The notes under the pieces: generated by a model
The model's input: only the letters and a program-made list of their open reading frames with translations
Databases searched by the model: none
What the model was told of the DNA's origin: nothing
Made by a program: the position numbers and the translations under genes
Shown: in pieces, positions 5,564 through 11,578 of the stretch
Position numbering within the stretch: position 1 is the stretch's first letter
Layout of the letters: each line of letters opens with the position of its first letter
Assembly: GCA_018065295.1 (NCBI GenBank)
Contig: JAGHTQ010000096.1
Location: 1-11,578 of the forward strand
Source of the DNA: Candidatus Colimonas fimequi
GTDB lineage: Bacteria > Bacillota > Clostridia > Peptostreptococcales > Anaerovoracaceae
DNA length: 11,578 nt
Direction of reading: 5' to 3'

Positions 5564-6835
5564 TTAGTCCTCTACACGCATAATATTAGCGCCAAGGCCT
5601 CTCAGCTTATCAACGAAGTTCTCATAACCTCTGTCGATGTGATAAATCTGAGAAACTTCAGTCATTCCATCGGCTACAAGACCTGTCAGAACAACTGCTG
5701 CACCAGCTCTAAGGTCAGTTGCAACAACCTGTGCACCTTCAAGCTGCTTATCACCAGGAATGATAGCTGCACTGCCATCAGTCTTAATGTTAGCACCCTG
5801 TCTGTTGAATTCACCTACGTGCATGAATCTGTTCTCAAATACAGTCTCAATTACAACACTTGGGCCCTTAGCAACTGTAAGGAGTGCCATGAATGGTGAC
5901 TGCATATCTGTTGGGAATCCAGGATAAGGCAGTGTCTTGATGTCAGTTGAGATAATAGGATTAACATCTCCTCTAACTCTCATGCCATCATCTGTCATTG
6001 TGATCTGAACGCCACATTCACCAAGCTTAGCGATTACAGCCTTAAGGTGGCTAGGAACAACGTTTTTAATAAGAACATCACCCTTAGTAATTGCTGCACC
6101 TACCATGAATGTGCCAGCTTCGATTCTATCTGGAATAACGTGATGTGATACACCCTTAAGTCTCTCTACACCTTCGATCTTAACAGTATCAGTACCAGCA
6201 CCCTTGATGCGAGCTCCCATCTTGTTAAGGAAGCTTGCCAGGTCAACGATTTCTGGTTCCTGAGCTGCATTCTCAAGGATTGTAGTTCCTTCTGCAAGTG
6301 TTGCTGCCATCATGATAACTTCAGTAGCACCTACACTTGGGAAGTCTAAATAAATTGTATTACCTCTCAGCTTCTCAGCTGTTGCATCTACGATGCCTCT
6401 TGACAGTTTGTCTTCATCAACCTTAACGCCCATAGCCTTAAGACCCTTAAGATGAAGTTCAACTGGTCTCTTACCAATTGCGCAGCCTCCTGGAAGTGGA
6501 ATAACTGCATGTCCTGTTCTGTGAATAAGTGCTCCAAGAACCAGAATTGATGCTCTCATCATCTTAACCAGATTATAAGGAGCCTCATCTGCTACTTCAG
6601 TACCTGAAGTAACTTCAACAGAACTATCTTCCATATTTCTATTAATCTGACAACCCAGACTCTCAAGGAGCTGACACATAACATCAACGTCTCTAAGTGC
6701 TGGAGCGTCGTGAATTACACATTTCTCTTCTGTCAGCAGTGTTGCCGCCATGATTGGCAGTACTGCATTCTTGGATCCACTAATTGTAACCTCGCCTCTT
6801 AATGGACCGCTCTTCTGTACAAGAAATTTTGACAT
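5564..6835 (-). CDS. murA: UDP-N-acetylglucosamine 1-carboxyvinyltransferase MurA
   Basis: A 423-residue cytoplasmic enzyme, the normal length, that transfers enolpyruvate from PEP to UDP-GlcNAc in the first committed step of peptidoglycan synthesis. Active-site residues are visible at their usual places: K22/N23 in SGSKNAVLP, R94 in KMMRAS, the PEP-binding C118 in PLPGGCAIGKRP (C115 in E. coli), the catalytic D310 in YPGFPTDMQ, and R402 in HIDRGYENF. C118 predicts fosfomycin sensitivity of this enzyme, because resistant MurA forms carry Asp there. GGAGG lies six bases before the ATG. The gene has a strong promoter right after the ansA stop and its own terminator, so it is probably a single-gene transcript. 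Many Firmicutes carry two MurA paralogues (MurA/MurZ); I cannot say which this is. Confidence 0.97.
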   Translation of the reverse strand: MSKFLVQKSGPLRGEVTISGSKNAVLPIMAATLLTEEKCVIHDAPALRDVDVMCQLLESLGCQINRNMEDSSVEVTSGTEVADEAPYNLVKMMRASILVLGALIHRTGHAVIPLPGGCAIGKRPVELHLKGLKAMGVKVDEDKLSRGIVDATAEKLRGNTIYLDFPSVGATEVIMMAATLAEGTTILENAAQEPEIVDLASFLNKMGARIKGAGTDTVKIEGVERLKGVSHHVIPDRIEAGTFMVGAAITKGDVLIKNVVPSHLKAVIAKLGECGVQITMTDDGMRVRGDVNPIISTDIKTLPYPGFPTDMQSPFMALLTVAKGPSVVIETVFENRFMHVGEFNRQGANIKTDGSAAIIPGDKQLEGAQVVATDLRAGAAVVLTGLVADGMTEVSQIYHIDRGYENFVDKLRGLGANIMRVED

Positions 6836-6868
6836 TTAAACCCTCCGTACATGTTTAATAGTATAGAT

Positions 6869-6897
6869 ATTATACTCCATTTTGTGGTATATATCAA
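6869..6897 (-). promoter_or_regulatory. Sigma-A promoter of murA
   Basis: TTGATA (6892-6897) and a perfect TATAAT (6869-6874) are spaced by 17 bases on the minus strand. The -35 starts three bases after the ansA stop codon. Predicted start near 6862 gives a leader of about 27 bases containing CGGAGGG. This is the closest match to consensus in the window. Confidence 0.85.
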
Positions 6898-6900
6898 TCA

Positions 6901-7902
6901 CTAAAACAACATGTCGCAACCTATAGGCTTATAGAACCTGTCGCGCAGTTCTTCCCAGCTCTCATTATTCTGAGAAAGAACCCACATTAATTTAGTATAA
7001 ACGGCTTCTGTAGTCATGTCCTTAGCTTCAAGAACATCGAAGTTTGAACTCAGCTTCTTACCAACTTCATATACGTTGATATTGCTGCCCTCAAATGATA
7101 CCTGAGTCTGCATTACTACAACCTTCTTAAGTGGATCGTATTTCTTCATTTCATCGAAGAGCTGCTTCTCAATTGATTCAGGAATTCCACCTGCACCGAA
7201 ACTCTCAATGATAATTCCATCATAAATCATGAAGATAACAGGAAGTAATTCAGGAGTAACACCTGGCACTACCTTCATTAAGAATACCTTTGATTTAAGA
7301 TCGTAGTTAAAAGAAACTTCATCTCCATCATGCTGCATCTCAGTATATCTAATAATCTTGCCATCATAAATTGATGCCAGGAATGGGAAGTTAATACTGT
7401 CAAATGCTGCAAAACTTGTTGTACGAATCTTCTTGGCTCTTGTGCCGGCTATAACCTTGCCATCGAACACCACCTGTACGCCCCTAGATTTGCTGTCAGC
7501 GGCATAAATAATGCTATCACGAAGATTTGCCTTCGCGTCTGTAATCTCCATTCCTATCGGCTTCTGAGCCCCTGTGAGCACAATAGGCTTAGGAGAGTTC
7601 TGAATCATGTAAGATAATGCTGCAGCTGTATAAGCCATGGTATCTGTACCATGAGCAATAACAAAACCGTCATATGCATCATAATTTGCCTCAATCCTCT
7701 TACAGATTCCCATCCAGTGTTCTGGAGTCATGTTAGTACTATCAATGCTATAAAGTGATTCTGTTGTAATCTCAACATATTCACTGATTTCTGGCAGATA
7801 AGAAACAAGGTCTTCTGGTGTGAGTGCTGGCGCAAGACCAGATGGTGTCAGTTCAGATGCGATAGTACCACCTGTTGCAAGCACAAAAATTCTAGTTTTC
7901 AT
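6901..7902 (-). CDS. ansA: Type I (cytoplasmic) L-asparaginase
   Basis: A 333-residue protein that hydrolyses L-asparagine to aspartate and ammonia. It has no signal peptide and is of the length of cytoplasmic type I enzymes. The first active-site signature is LATGGTIAS with the nucleophile T13. The substrate loop SIDSTNM holds D54/S55, and the second signature is HGTDTM with T86 and D87, followed by PIVLTGAQKP at about 106-115. GAGGAG lies eight bases before the ATG. The gene comes just after the terminator of the abrB transcript and ends three bases before the murA promoter. Its own promoter is unclear: a TATAAG at 7924-7929 has no good -35. Glutaminase side activity cannot be judged from sequence. 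Confidence 0.93.
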   Translation of the reverse strand: MKTRIFVLATGGTIASELTPSGLAPALTPEDLVSYLPEISEYVEITTESLYSIDSTNMTPEHWMGICKRIEANYDAYDGFVIAHGTDTMAYTAAALSYMIQNSPKPIVLTGAQKPIGMEITDAKANLRDSIIYAADSKSRGVQVVFDGKVIAGTRAKKIRTTSFAAFDSINFPFLASIYDGKIIRYTEMQHDGDEVSFNYDLKSKVFLMKVVPGVTPELLPVIFMIYDGIIIESFGAGGIPESIEKQLFDEMKKYDPLKKVVVMQTQVSFEGSNINVYEVGKKLSSNFDVLEAKDMTTEAVYTKLMWVLSQNNESWEELRDRFYKPIGCDMLF

Positions 7903-7947
7903 TTACGGTTCTCCTCTATGTTACTTATATTGTTTAAAAATAAGCAT

Positions 7948-7970
7948 AAAAAAGGCGGTACAAGACCGCC
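7948..7970 (-). terminator. Intrinsic terminator after the AbrB-type regulator
   Basis: GGCGGT (7954-7959 on the plus strand) pairs with ACCGCC (7965-7970) around a five-base loop, with TTTTTT (7953-7948) directly after it on the minus strand. All six stem pairs are strong (five G-C). It lies 10 bp after the abrB stop. Confidence 0.93.
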
Positions 7971-7980
7971 GTTTTATCAA

Positions 7981-8223
7981 TTATAACTGCTTGAGTTCTT
8001 CAATGCATGCTGCGCAGATGTTCTTACCTCTAATCTGCTTAACACTGTCTGAACTTCCACAGAATACACATGCTGGCTGATACTTCTTCAGCATGATTGA
8101 ATCTCCATCCACATAGATTTCGAGAGGATCCTTGATATCGATATTAAGAGTTCTTCTTAATTCGATTGGTAATACAATTCTACCCAGCTCGTCAACCTTT
8201 CTTACAATACCTGTGGCCTTCAT
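7981..8223 (-). CDS. AbrB/SpoVT-type transcription regulator with a four-Cys tail
   Basis: An 80-residue protein. Residues 1-47 form the swapped-hairpin AbrB DNA-binding domain: MKATGIVRKVDELGRIVLP then IELRRTLNI and DPLEIYVDGDSIMLKKY, closely like B. subtilis AbrB and SpoVT. Members bind DNA as dimers or tetramers and control transition-state and sporulation genes. Instead of the ordinary AbrB multimerisation domain, residues 50-80 carry C52xxC55 and C70xxC73, an arrangement expected to bind zinc or an iron centre. A GGGGG site lies seven bases before the ATG. It is 18 bp after the small membrane protein gene and is followed by a strong terminator. Its place downstream of tmk-holB-ricT-trmN6 parallels abrB in B. 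subtilis, which supports the family call; the target genes are unknown. Confidence 0.88.
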   Translation of the reverse strand: MKATGIVRKVDELGRIVLPIELRRTLNIDIKDPLEIYVDGDSIMLKKYQPACVFCGSSDSVKQIRGKNICAACIEELKQL

Positions 8224-8241
8224 TCCACGTCCCCCTTTCGC

Positions 8242-8577
8242 TTATTTCTTGTCCTTTTCATCTCCGCCGATTGCATTCTTAACAGATACAACAGCTTTTA
8301 CCACAGATGTTGTGGCCTGGATAACATTCTGCTTCTCCTTAGCAGCCTTCGCAAGCGCCCCTGCTGATTCAGCAACGTCCCCAACGATACCATTGATATC
8401 CTGAGTACGTTCTGAAGCTATTTCACTTACTACTTCAACATCTGCGAGAATCTTGTTAGCATGATCAAGAGTCACAAGAAGTTTTCTTACAAGCTGGATA
8501 AGAAATACGATGAGTACGAGTACTGCGATTACTATTAATGCGAATCCCAAAAGCTTGATATCAATTGTTACGTTCAT
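8242..8577 (-). CDS. Small membrane-anchored coiled-coil protein, DUF948-like
   Basis: I do not recognise a specific function. The frame could start at 8601, but AAAGGAG at 8583-8589 lies inside that longer version and five bases before the ATG at 8577, so I use 8577, giving 111 residues. There is one strong membrane segment at about residues 8-30 (FALIVIAVLVLIVFLI), a short basic stretch, then a long helical region to about residue 100 rich in Ala, Val, Glu and Lys with a heptad-like pattern, and a charged GDEKDKK end. This layout resembles the DUF948/YtxG family of methyl-accepting-protein-like helices, but that is a weak resemblance judged by eye. It has its own promoter upstream and is 18 bp before the AbrB-type gene, so the two are probably co-transcribed. 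Confidence 0.75.
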   Translation of the reverse strand: MNVTIDIKLLGFALIVIAVLVLIVFLIQLVRKLLVTLDHANKILADVEVVSEIASERTQDINGIVGDVAESAGALAKAAKEKQNVIQATTSVVKAVVSVKNAIGGDEKDKK

Positions 8578-8582
8578 TGTTA

Positions 8583-8589
8583 CTCCTTT
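8583..8589 (-). promoter_or_regulatory. Ribosome binding site deciding the start of the coiled-coil protein gene
   Basis: AAAGGAG sits five bases before the ATG at 8577. The earlier in-frame ATG at 8601 would place this site within the coding region, so the shorter 111-residue product is preferred. Confidence 0.8.
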
Positions 8590-8627
8590 CAAACTACACA
8601 TTGATTCTTTATCTCAACACTATGTTT

Positions 8628-8656
8628 ATATTATCACTATTCATATGCCATTTCAA
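8628..8656 (-). promoter_or_regulatory. Promoter of the coiled-coil protein and AbrB-type genes
   Basis: TTGAAA (8651-8656) and TAATAT (8628-8633) are 17 bases apart on the minus strand, 51 bp before the ATG at 8577. It lies after the trmN6 stop, so these two genes can be expressed separately from the tmk operon. Confidence 0.55.
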
Positions 8657-8688
8657 TTAAAAATGACGCGTTATTGTCAGAATTTTCA

Positions 8689-9414
8689 CTACTTCTCGTA
8701 AGCCTTAAGAAGCTCCGAAGTATAGCCATTCCCACTGTCGTGGATATTAAGATCTGGCAGTATTTTAAGCTCTTTTCCGGCACCTTTTATGGCGTGAATT
8801 AGCACCATATTAGCCGCCTTGCCGGCCCTCGGACAGATCATTCTCATTTCCTTAGGCTCCAGTCTATATAGCCTGCAGAAATGCATTATATCTGCTAGCC
8901 TTGAAGGTCTATGAATCATGACGAAATGACCCTTATCCTTAAGCACGAAAGCTGCTGCTTTAACGAAATCTTCAAGCTCAGCTGTAGTCTCCTGACGGGC
9001 AGTAAATTTAGCAACATTACCATTGATAATTCCGCCGCCTTTAGGGAAATATGGTGGATTACAAGTCACTAGTTCAACGGATTCCCTCTCCATTTCATCA
9101 GGAACATTAAGCACATCCATATGTTTGATCTCAATTCTATCCTGAAGGTTGTTAAGTTTAACACTATCACTGGCCATTGAAACATTGGTTTCAATTACGT
9201 CAATTCCTGTTATTCTTGCCCGAGGATTTTTGTAACTGAGGATAAGCGGAATTATACCGTTGCCGCACCCCATATCAAGAGCTGATTTGAACTTAATTTG
9301 TTTATTTGTGGCGAAATCAGCCAGAAGAACAGCATCTACTCCATAGCAGAATTCCTCTGGATTCTGAATGAGTTTCAGATCACCGAATCCGATTTCATCA
9401 GTTCTAAGTGCCAT
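8689..9414 (-). CDS. trmN6: tRNA1(Val) (adenine-37-N6)-methyltransferase family protein
   Basis: A 241-residue class I SAM-dependent methyltransferase. The N-terminal RTDEIGFGDLKLIQNPEEF followed by YGVDAVLLADFA is characteristic of the YfiC/YabB (TrmN6) family. Motif I is DMGCGNG (47-53), the acidic residue after strand 2 is D72 in GIDVIE, and the catalytic NPPY lies at 119-122, typical of N6-adenine methylation. E. coli YfiC modifies A37 of tRNA1(Val); the substrate here is assumed from the family. The gene is 11 bp after ricT, with a weak GGGGA site. B. subtilis yabB, the homologue, occupies the same place downstream of yaaT, although yabA lies between them there. It is the last gene of the tmk-holB-ricT-trmN6 operon; only a poor terminator-like hairpin is seen after it. 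Confidence 0.88.
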   Translation of the reverse strand: MALRTDEIGFGDLKLIQNPEEFCYGVDAVLLADFATNKQIKFKSALDMGCGNGIIPLILSYKNPRARITGIDVIETNVSMASDSVKLNNLQDRIEIKHMDVLNVPDEMERESVELVTCNPPYFPKGGGIINGNVAKFTARQETTAELEDFVKAAAFVLKDKGHFVMIHRPSRLADIMHFCRLYRLEPKEMRMICPRAGKAANMVLIHAIKGAGKELKILPDLNIHDSGNGYTSELLKAYEK

Positions 9415-9425
9415 ACGCTTCCCCG

Positions 9426-10361
9426 TTAGTCCTTCATCAGTTCCTTGATTTCCTTGAGAGTGTCCTTATCAAGATCGCTCAGATCATCATCTCTTCTCTT
9501 GCTGTTATTAGCCTTGTTCTTGCCAAAACGCTTGATTTCTTCCTTGCCATAGTTGAAGAATTCAGGGCTCAGCTTCTCTTCGATGCCCTTCTTCTTATCG
9601 CCTTCTTCAAGAATCAGACGAGTCTTAACTACGCTCTCAAGAAGATTAACGTCAACAACTACAGCCTTACCGTCTGGAGTTCTTACTCTTTCGCCAACAG
9701 CTGGCATACCCTTCTTCAGGTAAGTATAAACGTCGTTTTCAAACTTAAGGCAACACATGAGTCTACCGCACATGCCTGAAATCTTAGAAGGGTTAAGTGA
9801 CAGGTTCTGAACCTTAGCCATCTTAATTGATACTGGTTCGAAATCTCTAAGCCAAGTATTACAGCAAAGTCCTCTACCGCAGCTGCCAACTCCACCCAGC
9901 ATCTTAGCTTCATCTCTAACACCAATCTGTCTCAGTTCAATACGCATTCTGAATACTGCAGCCAGATCCTTAACCAGTTCTCTGAAGTCAACTCTGCCAT
10001 CTGCAGTGAAGTAGAATACTACCTTACTGTTATCAAAAGTATATTCAACGTCAATCAGCTTCATTTCAAGTCCGTGAGCGTCAATCTTCTCCTGACAGAT
10101 TCTCAGAGTTTCATCTCTCTTCGCCAGGTTTTCCTCGTGTTTAGCCTTGTCCTTGTCATTAGCGATTCTGATAATGTTCTTGAGAGGCGCTACCAGTTCT
10201 GATTCATCGATTTCAGTAATGCCCATTGTTACACTACCGAATTCCAGACCTCTAGCAGTCTCAACGATAACATTATCACCAGCCTGAACATCTACATTGC
10301 CAGGGCTGAAATAATATAATTTACCGGCATCCTTAAACTTGACACCTACTACATCAATCAT
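9426..10361 (-). CDS. ricT: RicT (YaaT), PSP1-domain Fe-S protein of the RNA-processing Ric complex
   Basis: A 311-residue cytoplasmic protein of the PSP1/YaaT family. The PSP1 domain spans about residues 55-145. It is followed by two Cys clusters: C161, C166 and C167 in GSCGRGLCCNTW, and C198, C203 and C204 in GMCGRLMCCLKFE. In B. subtilis RicT joins RicA (YmcA) and RicF (YlbF) in a complex carrying Fe-S clusters that works with RNase Y in mRNA maturation and affects sporulation, competence and biofilm formation. The tail from about residue 255 is highly charged and probably disordered. GGAGG lies six bases before the ATG, inside the last codons of holB; the two genes are 2 bp apart, indicating coupled translation. 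The position after tmk and holB is strongly conserved in Firmicutes. Confidence 0.95.
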   Translation of the reverse strand: MIDVVGVKFKDAGKLYYFSPGNVDVQAGDNVIVETARGLEFGSVTMGITEIDESELVAPLKNIIRIANDKDKAKHEENLAKRDETLRICQEKIDAHGLEMKLIDVEYTFDNSKVVFYFTADGRVDFRELVKDLAAVFRMRIELRQIGVRDEAKMLGGVGSCGRGLCCNTWLRDFEPVSIKMAKVQNLSLNPSKISGMCGRLMCCLKFENDVYTYLKKGMPAVGERVRTPDGKAVVVDVNLLESVVKTRLILEEGDKKKGIEEKLSPEFFNYGKEEIKRFGKNKANNSKRRDDDLSDLDKDTLKEIKELMKD

Positions 10362-10363
10362 GA

Positions 10364-11179
10364 TTATCCTCCGATTTTTATAATTAAATTCTTAATGGCT
10401 GTAGCTGGAGAAACACCGATTCTGATGTCCTCAGAAGCAATCTCAACCAAATGAATGTTATTCACTATATCTTCTGTTTTAATGCTGGTAACCTTGCCTG
10501 CGCCGCCAACCAGCATATCTCTATATACAACTTCCATGCTATCAAGGAGCGCCTTAACCTTCTCCTTATCCCTGGCGAATCCAGAAACCTTCTGGTACAT
10601 CGCGAAGAATGTAGCACGGCTGATGCCCATATCAACCAGTTCCTTGGCAGTATCCATCATGAAATCATAATTCTCGCTGCCGAAATGATTGATTCTAAAC
10701 TTAACACATCTAGACCTTATAGTCTGCTCCAGATTCTCCATGTTCTCAGAAAGAAGAATGAGAACTGAGTCGCCAGGTGGCTCCTCAAGAGTCTTAAGCA
10801 GTCTGTTCTGAGCCTGCTTAGTCATGGTATCAGCGTTCTCGATGATAACCACGTGGCGTGCTCCGAACGGCTTAGTCTTAATCTGCTCCTGCATGGCCTC
10901 AACCTTCTCGTTGATTACGTTTCCTGACTTCTCAGGCTCAACGTAAATCATGTCCTCGCAGTTGCCATGGTCGATCTTATCGCACATACTGCACGCTCCG
11001 CAGTTTTCTCCAAGGCCCTTAGCACACATGATCCCTTTCGCAAAAGTATCAGCGAACTTTCTCTTATCCAGCCAGCTGTCACCTTCAAGCAAATATGCAT
11101 GAGAGATTCTCCCAGATGTTGTAATGTCGTTTAATCTTCTGACTAAACGCTCATTGTCCTTCGTATACTCAAAAATCAT
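10364..11179 (-). CDS. holB: DNA polymerase III delta' subunit (clamp loader)
   Basis: A 271-residue AAA+-type protein that forms part of the clamp loader placing the sliding clamp on DNA. The zinc-binding four-Cys module is at C52, C60, C63 and C66, as in E. coli delta'. A Walker B-like VVIIENAD lies at 110-117, the conserved AQNRLLKTLEEPP at about 123-135, and the SRC arginine-finger motif at 156-158. The Walker A region is degenerate: at about residues 33-40 it reads GDSWLDKR, not GxxGxGKT, so ATP binding is unlikely; delta' subunits are known to work without ATPase activity. At 271 residues it is shorter than many homologues (about 320-330), so the C-terminal collar domain may be reduced. 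It starts 4 bp after the tmk stop with a weak ribosome binding site, suggesting coupling to tmk translation. Confidence 0.9.
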   Translation of the reverse strand: MIFEYTKDNERLVRRLNDITTSGRISHAYLLEGDSWLDKRKFADTFAKGIMCAKGLGENCGACSMCDKIDHGNCEDMIYVEPEKSGNVINEKVEAMQEQIKTKPFGARHVVIIENADTMTKQAQNRLLKTLEEPPGDSVLILLSENMENLEQTIRSRCVKFRINHFGSENYDFMMDTAKELVDMGISRATFFAMYQKVSGFARDKEKVKALLDSMEVVYRDMLVGGAGKVTSIKTEDIVNNIHLVEIASEDIRIGVSPATAIKNLIIKIGG

Positions 11180-11183
11180 ATAT

Positions 11184-11578
11184 CTATAAATCTTCTAAAC
11201 CAGGAAGTTCCTTAACTCTATTCAGGATTACCTGATGAATGTTATCAATAGTGTCACGTGCGTTTACAACAGCCACACGTTCAGGATTGTTAGCAGCTAC
11301 CGCCTCATATCCCGCAAAGGTACGTTCGTGAAAATCAGCAGACTGCAGCTCGATTCTATCAAGCTCACGGTCAGCGATTCTCTTCTGACCGCCTTCTGGT
11401 TCTAGTCTTAAGAGGAATGTGAGATCTGGCATGTGTCCATCAATAGCATGCTTGTTAATTTCCTCTACAACACTTCCAAGCTGTCTTCCGAATCCCTGAT
11501 AAGCAATACTTGAATCAACGAAACGGTCACAGATTACAATCTTGCCTTCTTCCATAGCAGGCTTAACAAGCTGTCTTA
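11184..11578 (-). CDS. tmk: Thymidylate kinase, C-terminal part (cut by window edge)
   Basis: The frame is open to the window edge: before the internal Met at 11555 it continues in frame as RQLVKPA, so the true start lies outside. The visible 131 or so residues include IVICDRFVDSSIAYQGFGR, the dTMP kinase DR(Y/F)xxSxxAYQG signature, then the LID region with RIADRELDRIE and the C-terminal HERTFAGYEAVA block. The enzyme phosphorylates dTMP to dTDP for DNA synthesis. The P-loop and about 75 N-terminal residues are not visible. It is the first visible gene of the tmk-holB-ricT-trmN6 operon and ends 4 bp before holB. Confidence 0.93.
   Translation of the reverse strand, partial: RQLVKPAMEEGKIVICDRFVDSSIAYQGFGRQLGSVVEEINKHAIDGHMPDLTFLLRLEPEGGQKRIADRELDRIELQSADFHERTFAGYEAVAANNPERVAVVNARDTIDNIHQVILNRVKELPGLEDL

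Noticed and set aside
7924..7929. TATAAG as a -10 box for ansA
   Set aside because: No acceptable -35 at 16-18 bases, and the implied start would fall next to the ribosome binding site, leaving almost no leader. ansA must have some promoter or read-through, but I cannot place it.
8662..8684. Possible terminator after trmN6 (TGAC...GTCA followed by a T-rich stretch on the minus strand)
   Set aside because: The stem is only about four pairs with a long loop, too weak to call; the T-rich part may be chance in AT-rich intergenic DNA.
1..11578. Mobile, phage, CRISPR, toxin-antitoxin or defence content
   Set aside because: Every gene-sized interval is covered by recognised housekeeping or iron-uptake genes with matching ribosome binding sites and orientation; no transposase, integrase, direct-repeat array or terminal inverted repeats were seen.

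Overview
The window looks like a stretch of core chromosome from a low-to-moderate GC Firmicute, most likely an anaerobe of the Clostridia. The reasons are strong GGAGG-type ribosome binding sites, a class III (Bacillus/Clostridium-type) fructose-1,6-bisphosphatase, a two-gene oxygen-sensitive Fe-S fumarase, a FeoAB ferrous iron system with its small Cys-rich partner, and a gene order tmk-holB-ricT(yaaT)-trmN6(yabB)-...-abrB that matches the Bacillus subtilis tmk-abrB region. I cannot name a genus. All 13 genes lie on the minus strand, so the text below runs from high to low coordinates, the direction of transcription.

Region 11578-8689: the 3' part of thymidylate kinase (cut by the window edge), the clamp-loader delta' subunit, the Fe-S protein RicT and a tRNA A37 N6-methyltransferase. 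They are packed with 2-11 bp gaps and form one operon.

Region 8656-7948: a sigma-A-like promoter, a small membrane-anchored coiled-coil protein of unknown function, an AbrB-type regulator with an added CxxC/CxxC tail, and a strong intrinsic terminator.

Region 7902-5507: cytoplasmic L-asparaginase, then murA with its own very good promoter (TTGATA-N17-TATAAT) and a strong terminator.

Region 5501-2795: an iron-uptake operon, feoA-feoB-FeoB-associated Cys-rich protein. It starts at a TTGACA promoter overlapped by GTTAGT/ACTAAC repeats that resemble a DtxR/IdeR operator. A terminator-like hairpin lies between feoA and feoB, and a bidirectional terminator closes the operon.

Region 2771-1: a promoter (TTGTTA-N17-TAAAAT), then fumarase alpha and beta, metA (homoserine acyltransferase, predicted to use acetyl-CoA) and the first 93 codons of class III fbp, with no terminator seen between them. 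The start site of this promoter carries the 9-mer ACTAGGTTA, which is also in the feoA operator, so iron may control the Fe-S fumarase as well as iron uptake.

I saw no mobile element, CRISPR array, tRNA, rRNA, phage gene, defence system or long repeat. No stretch above 300 bp lacks a gene. The content is mostly ordinary housekeeping; the most interesting signals are in the regulatory DNA around feoA, feoB and the fumarase genes.
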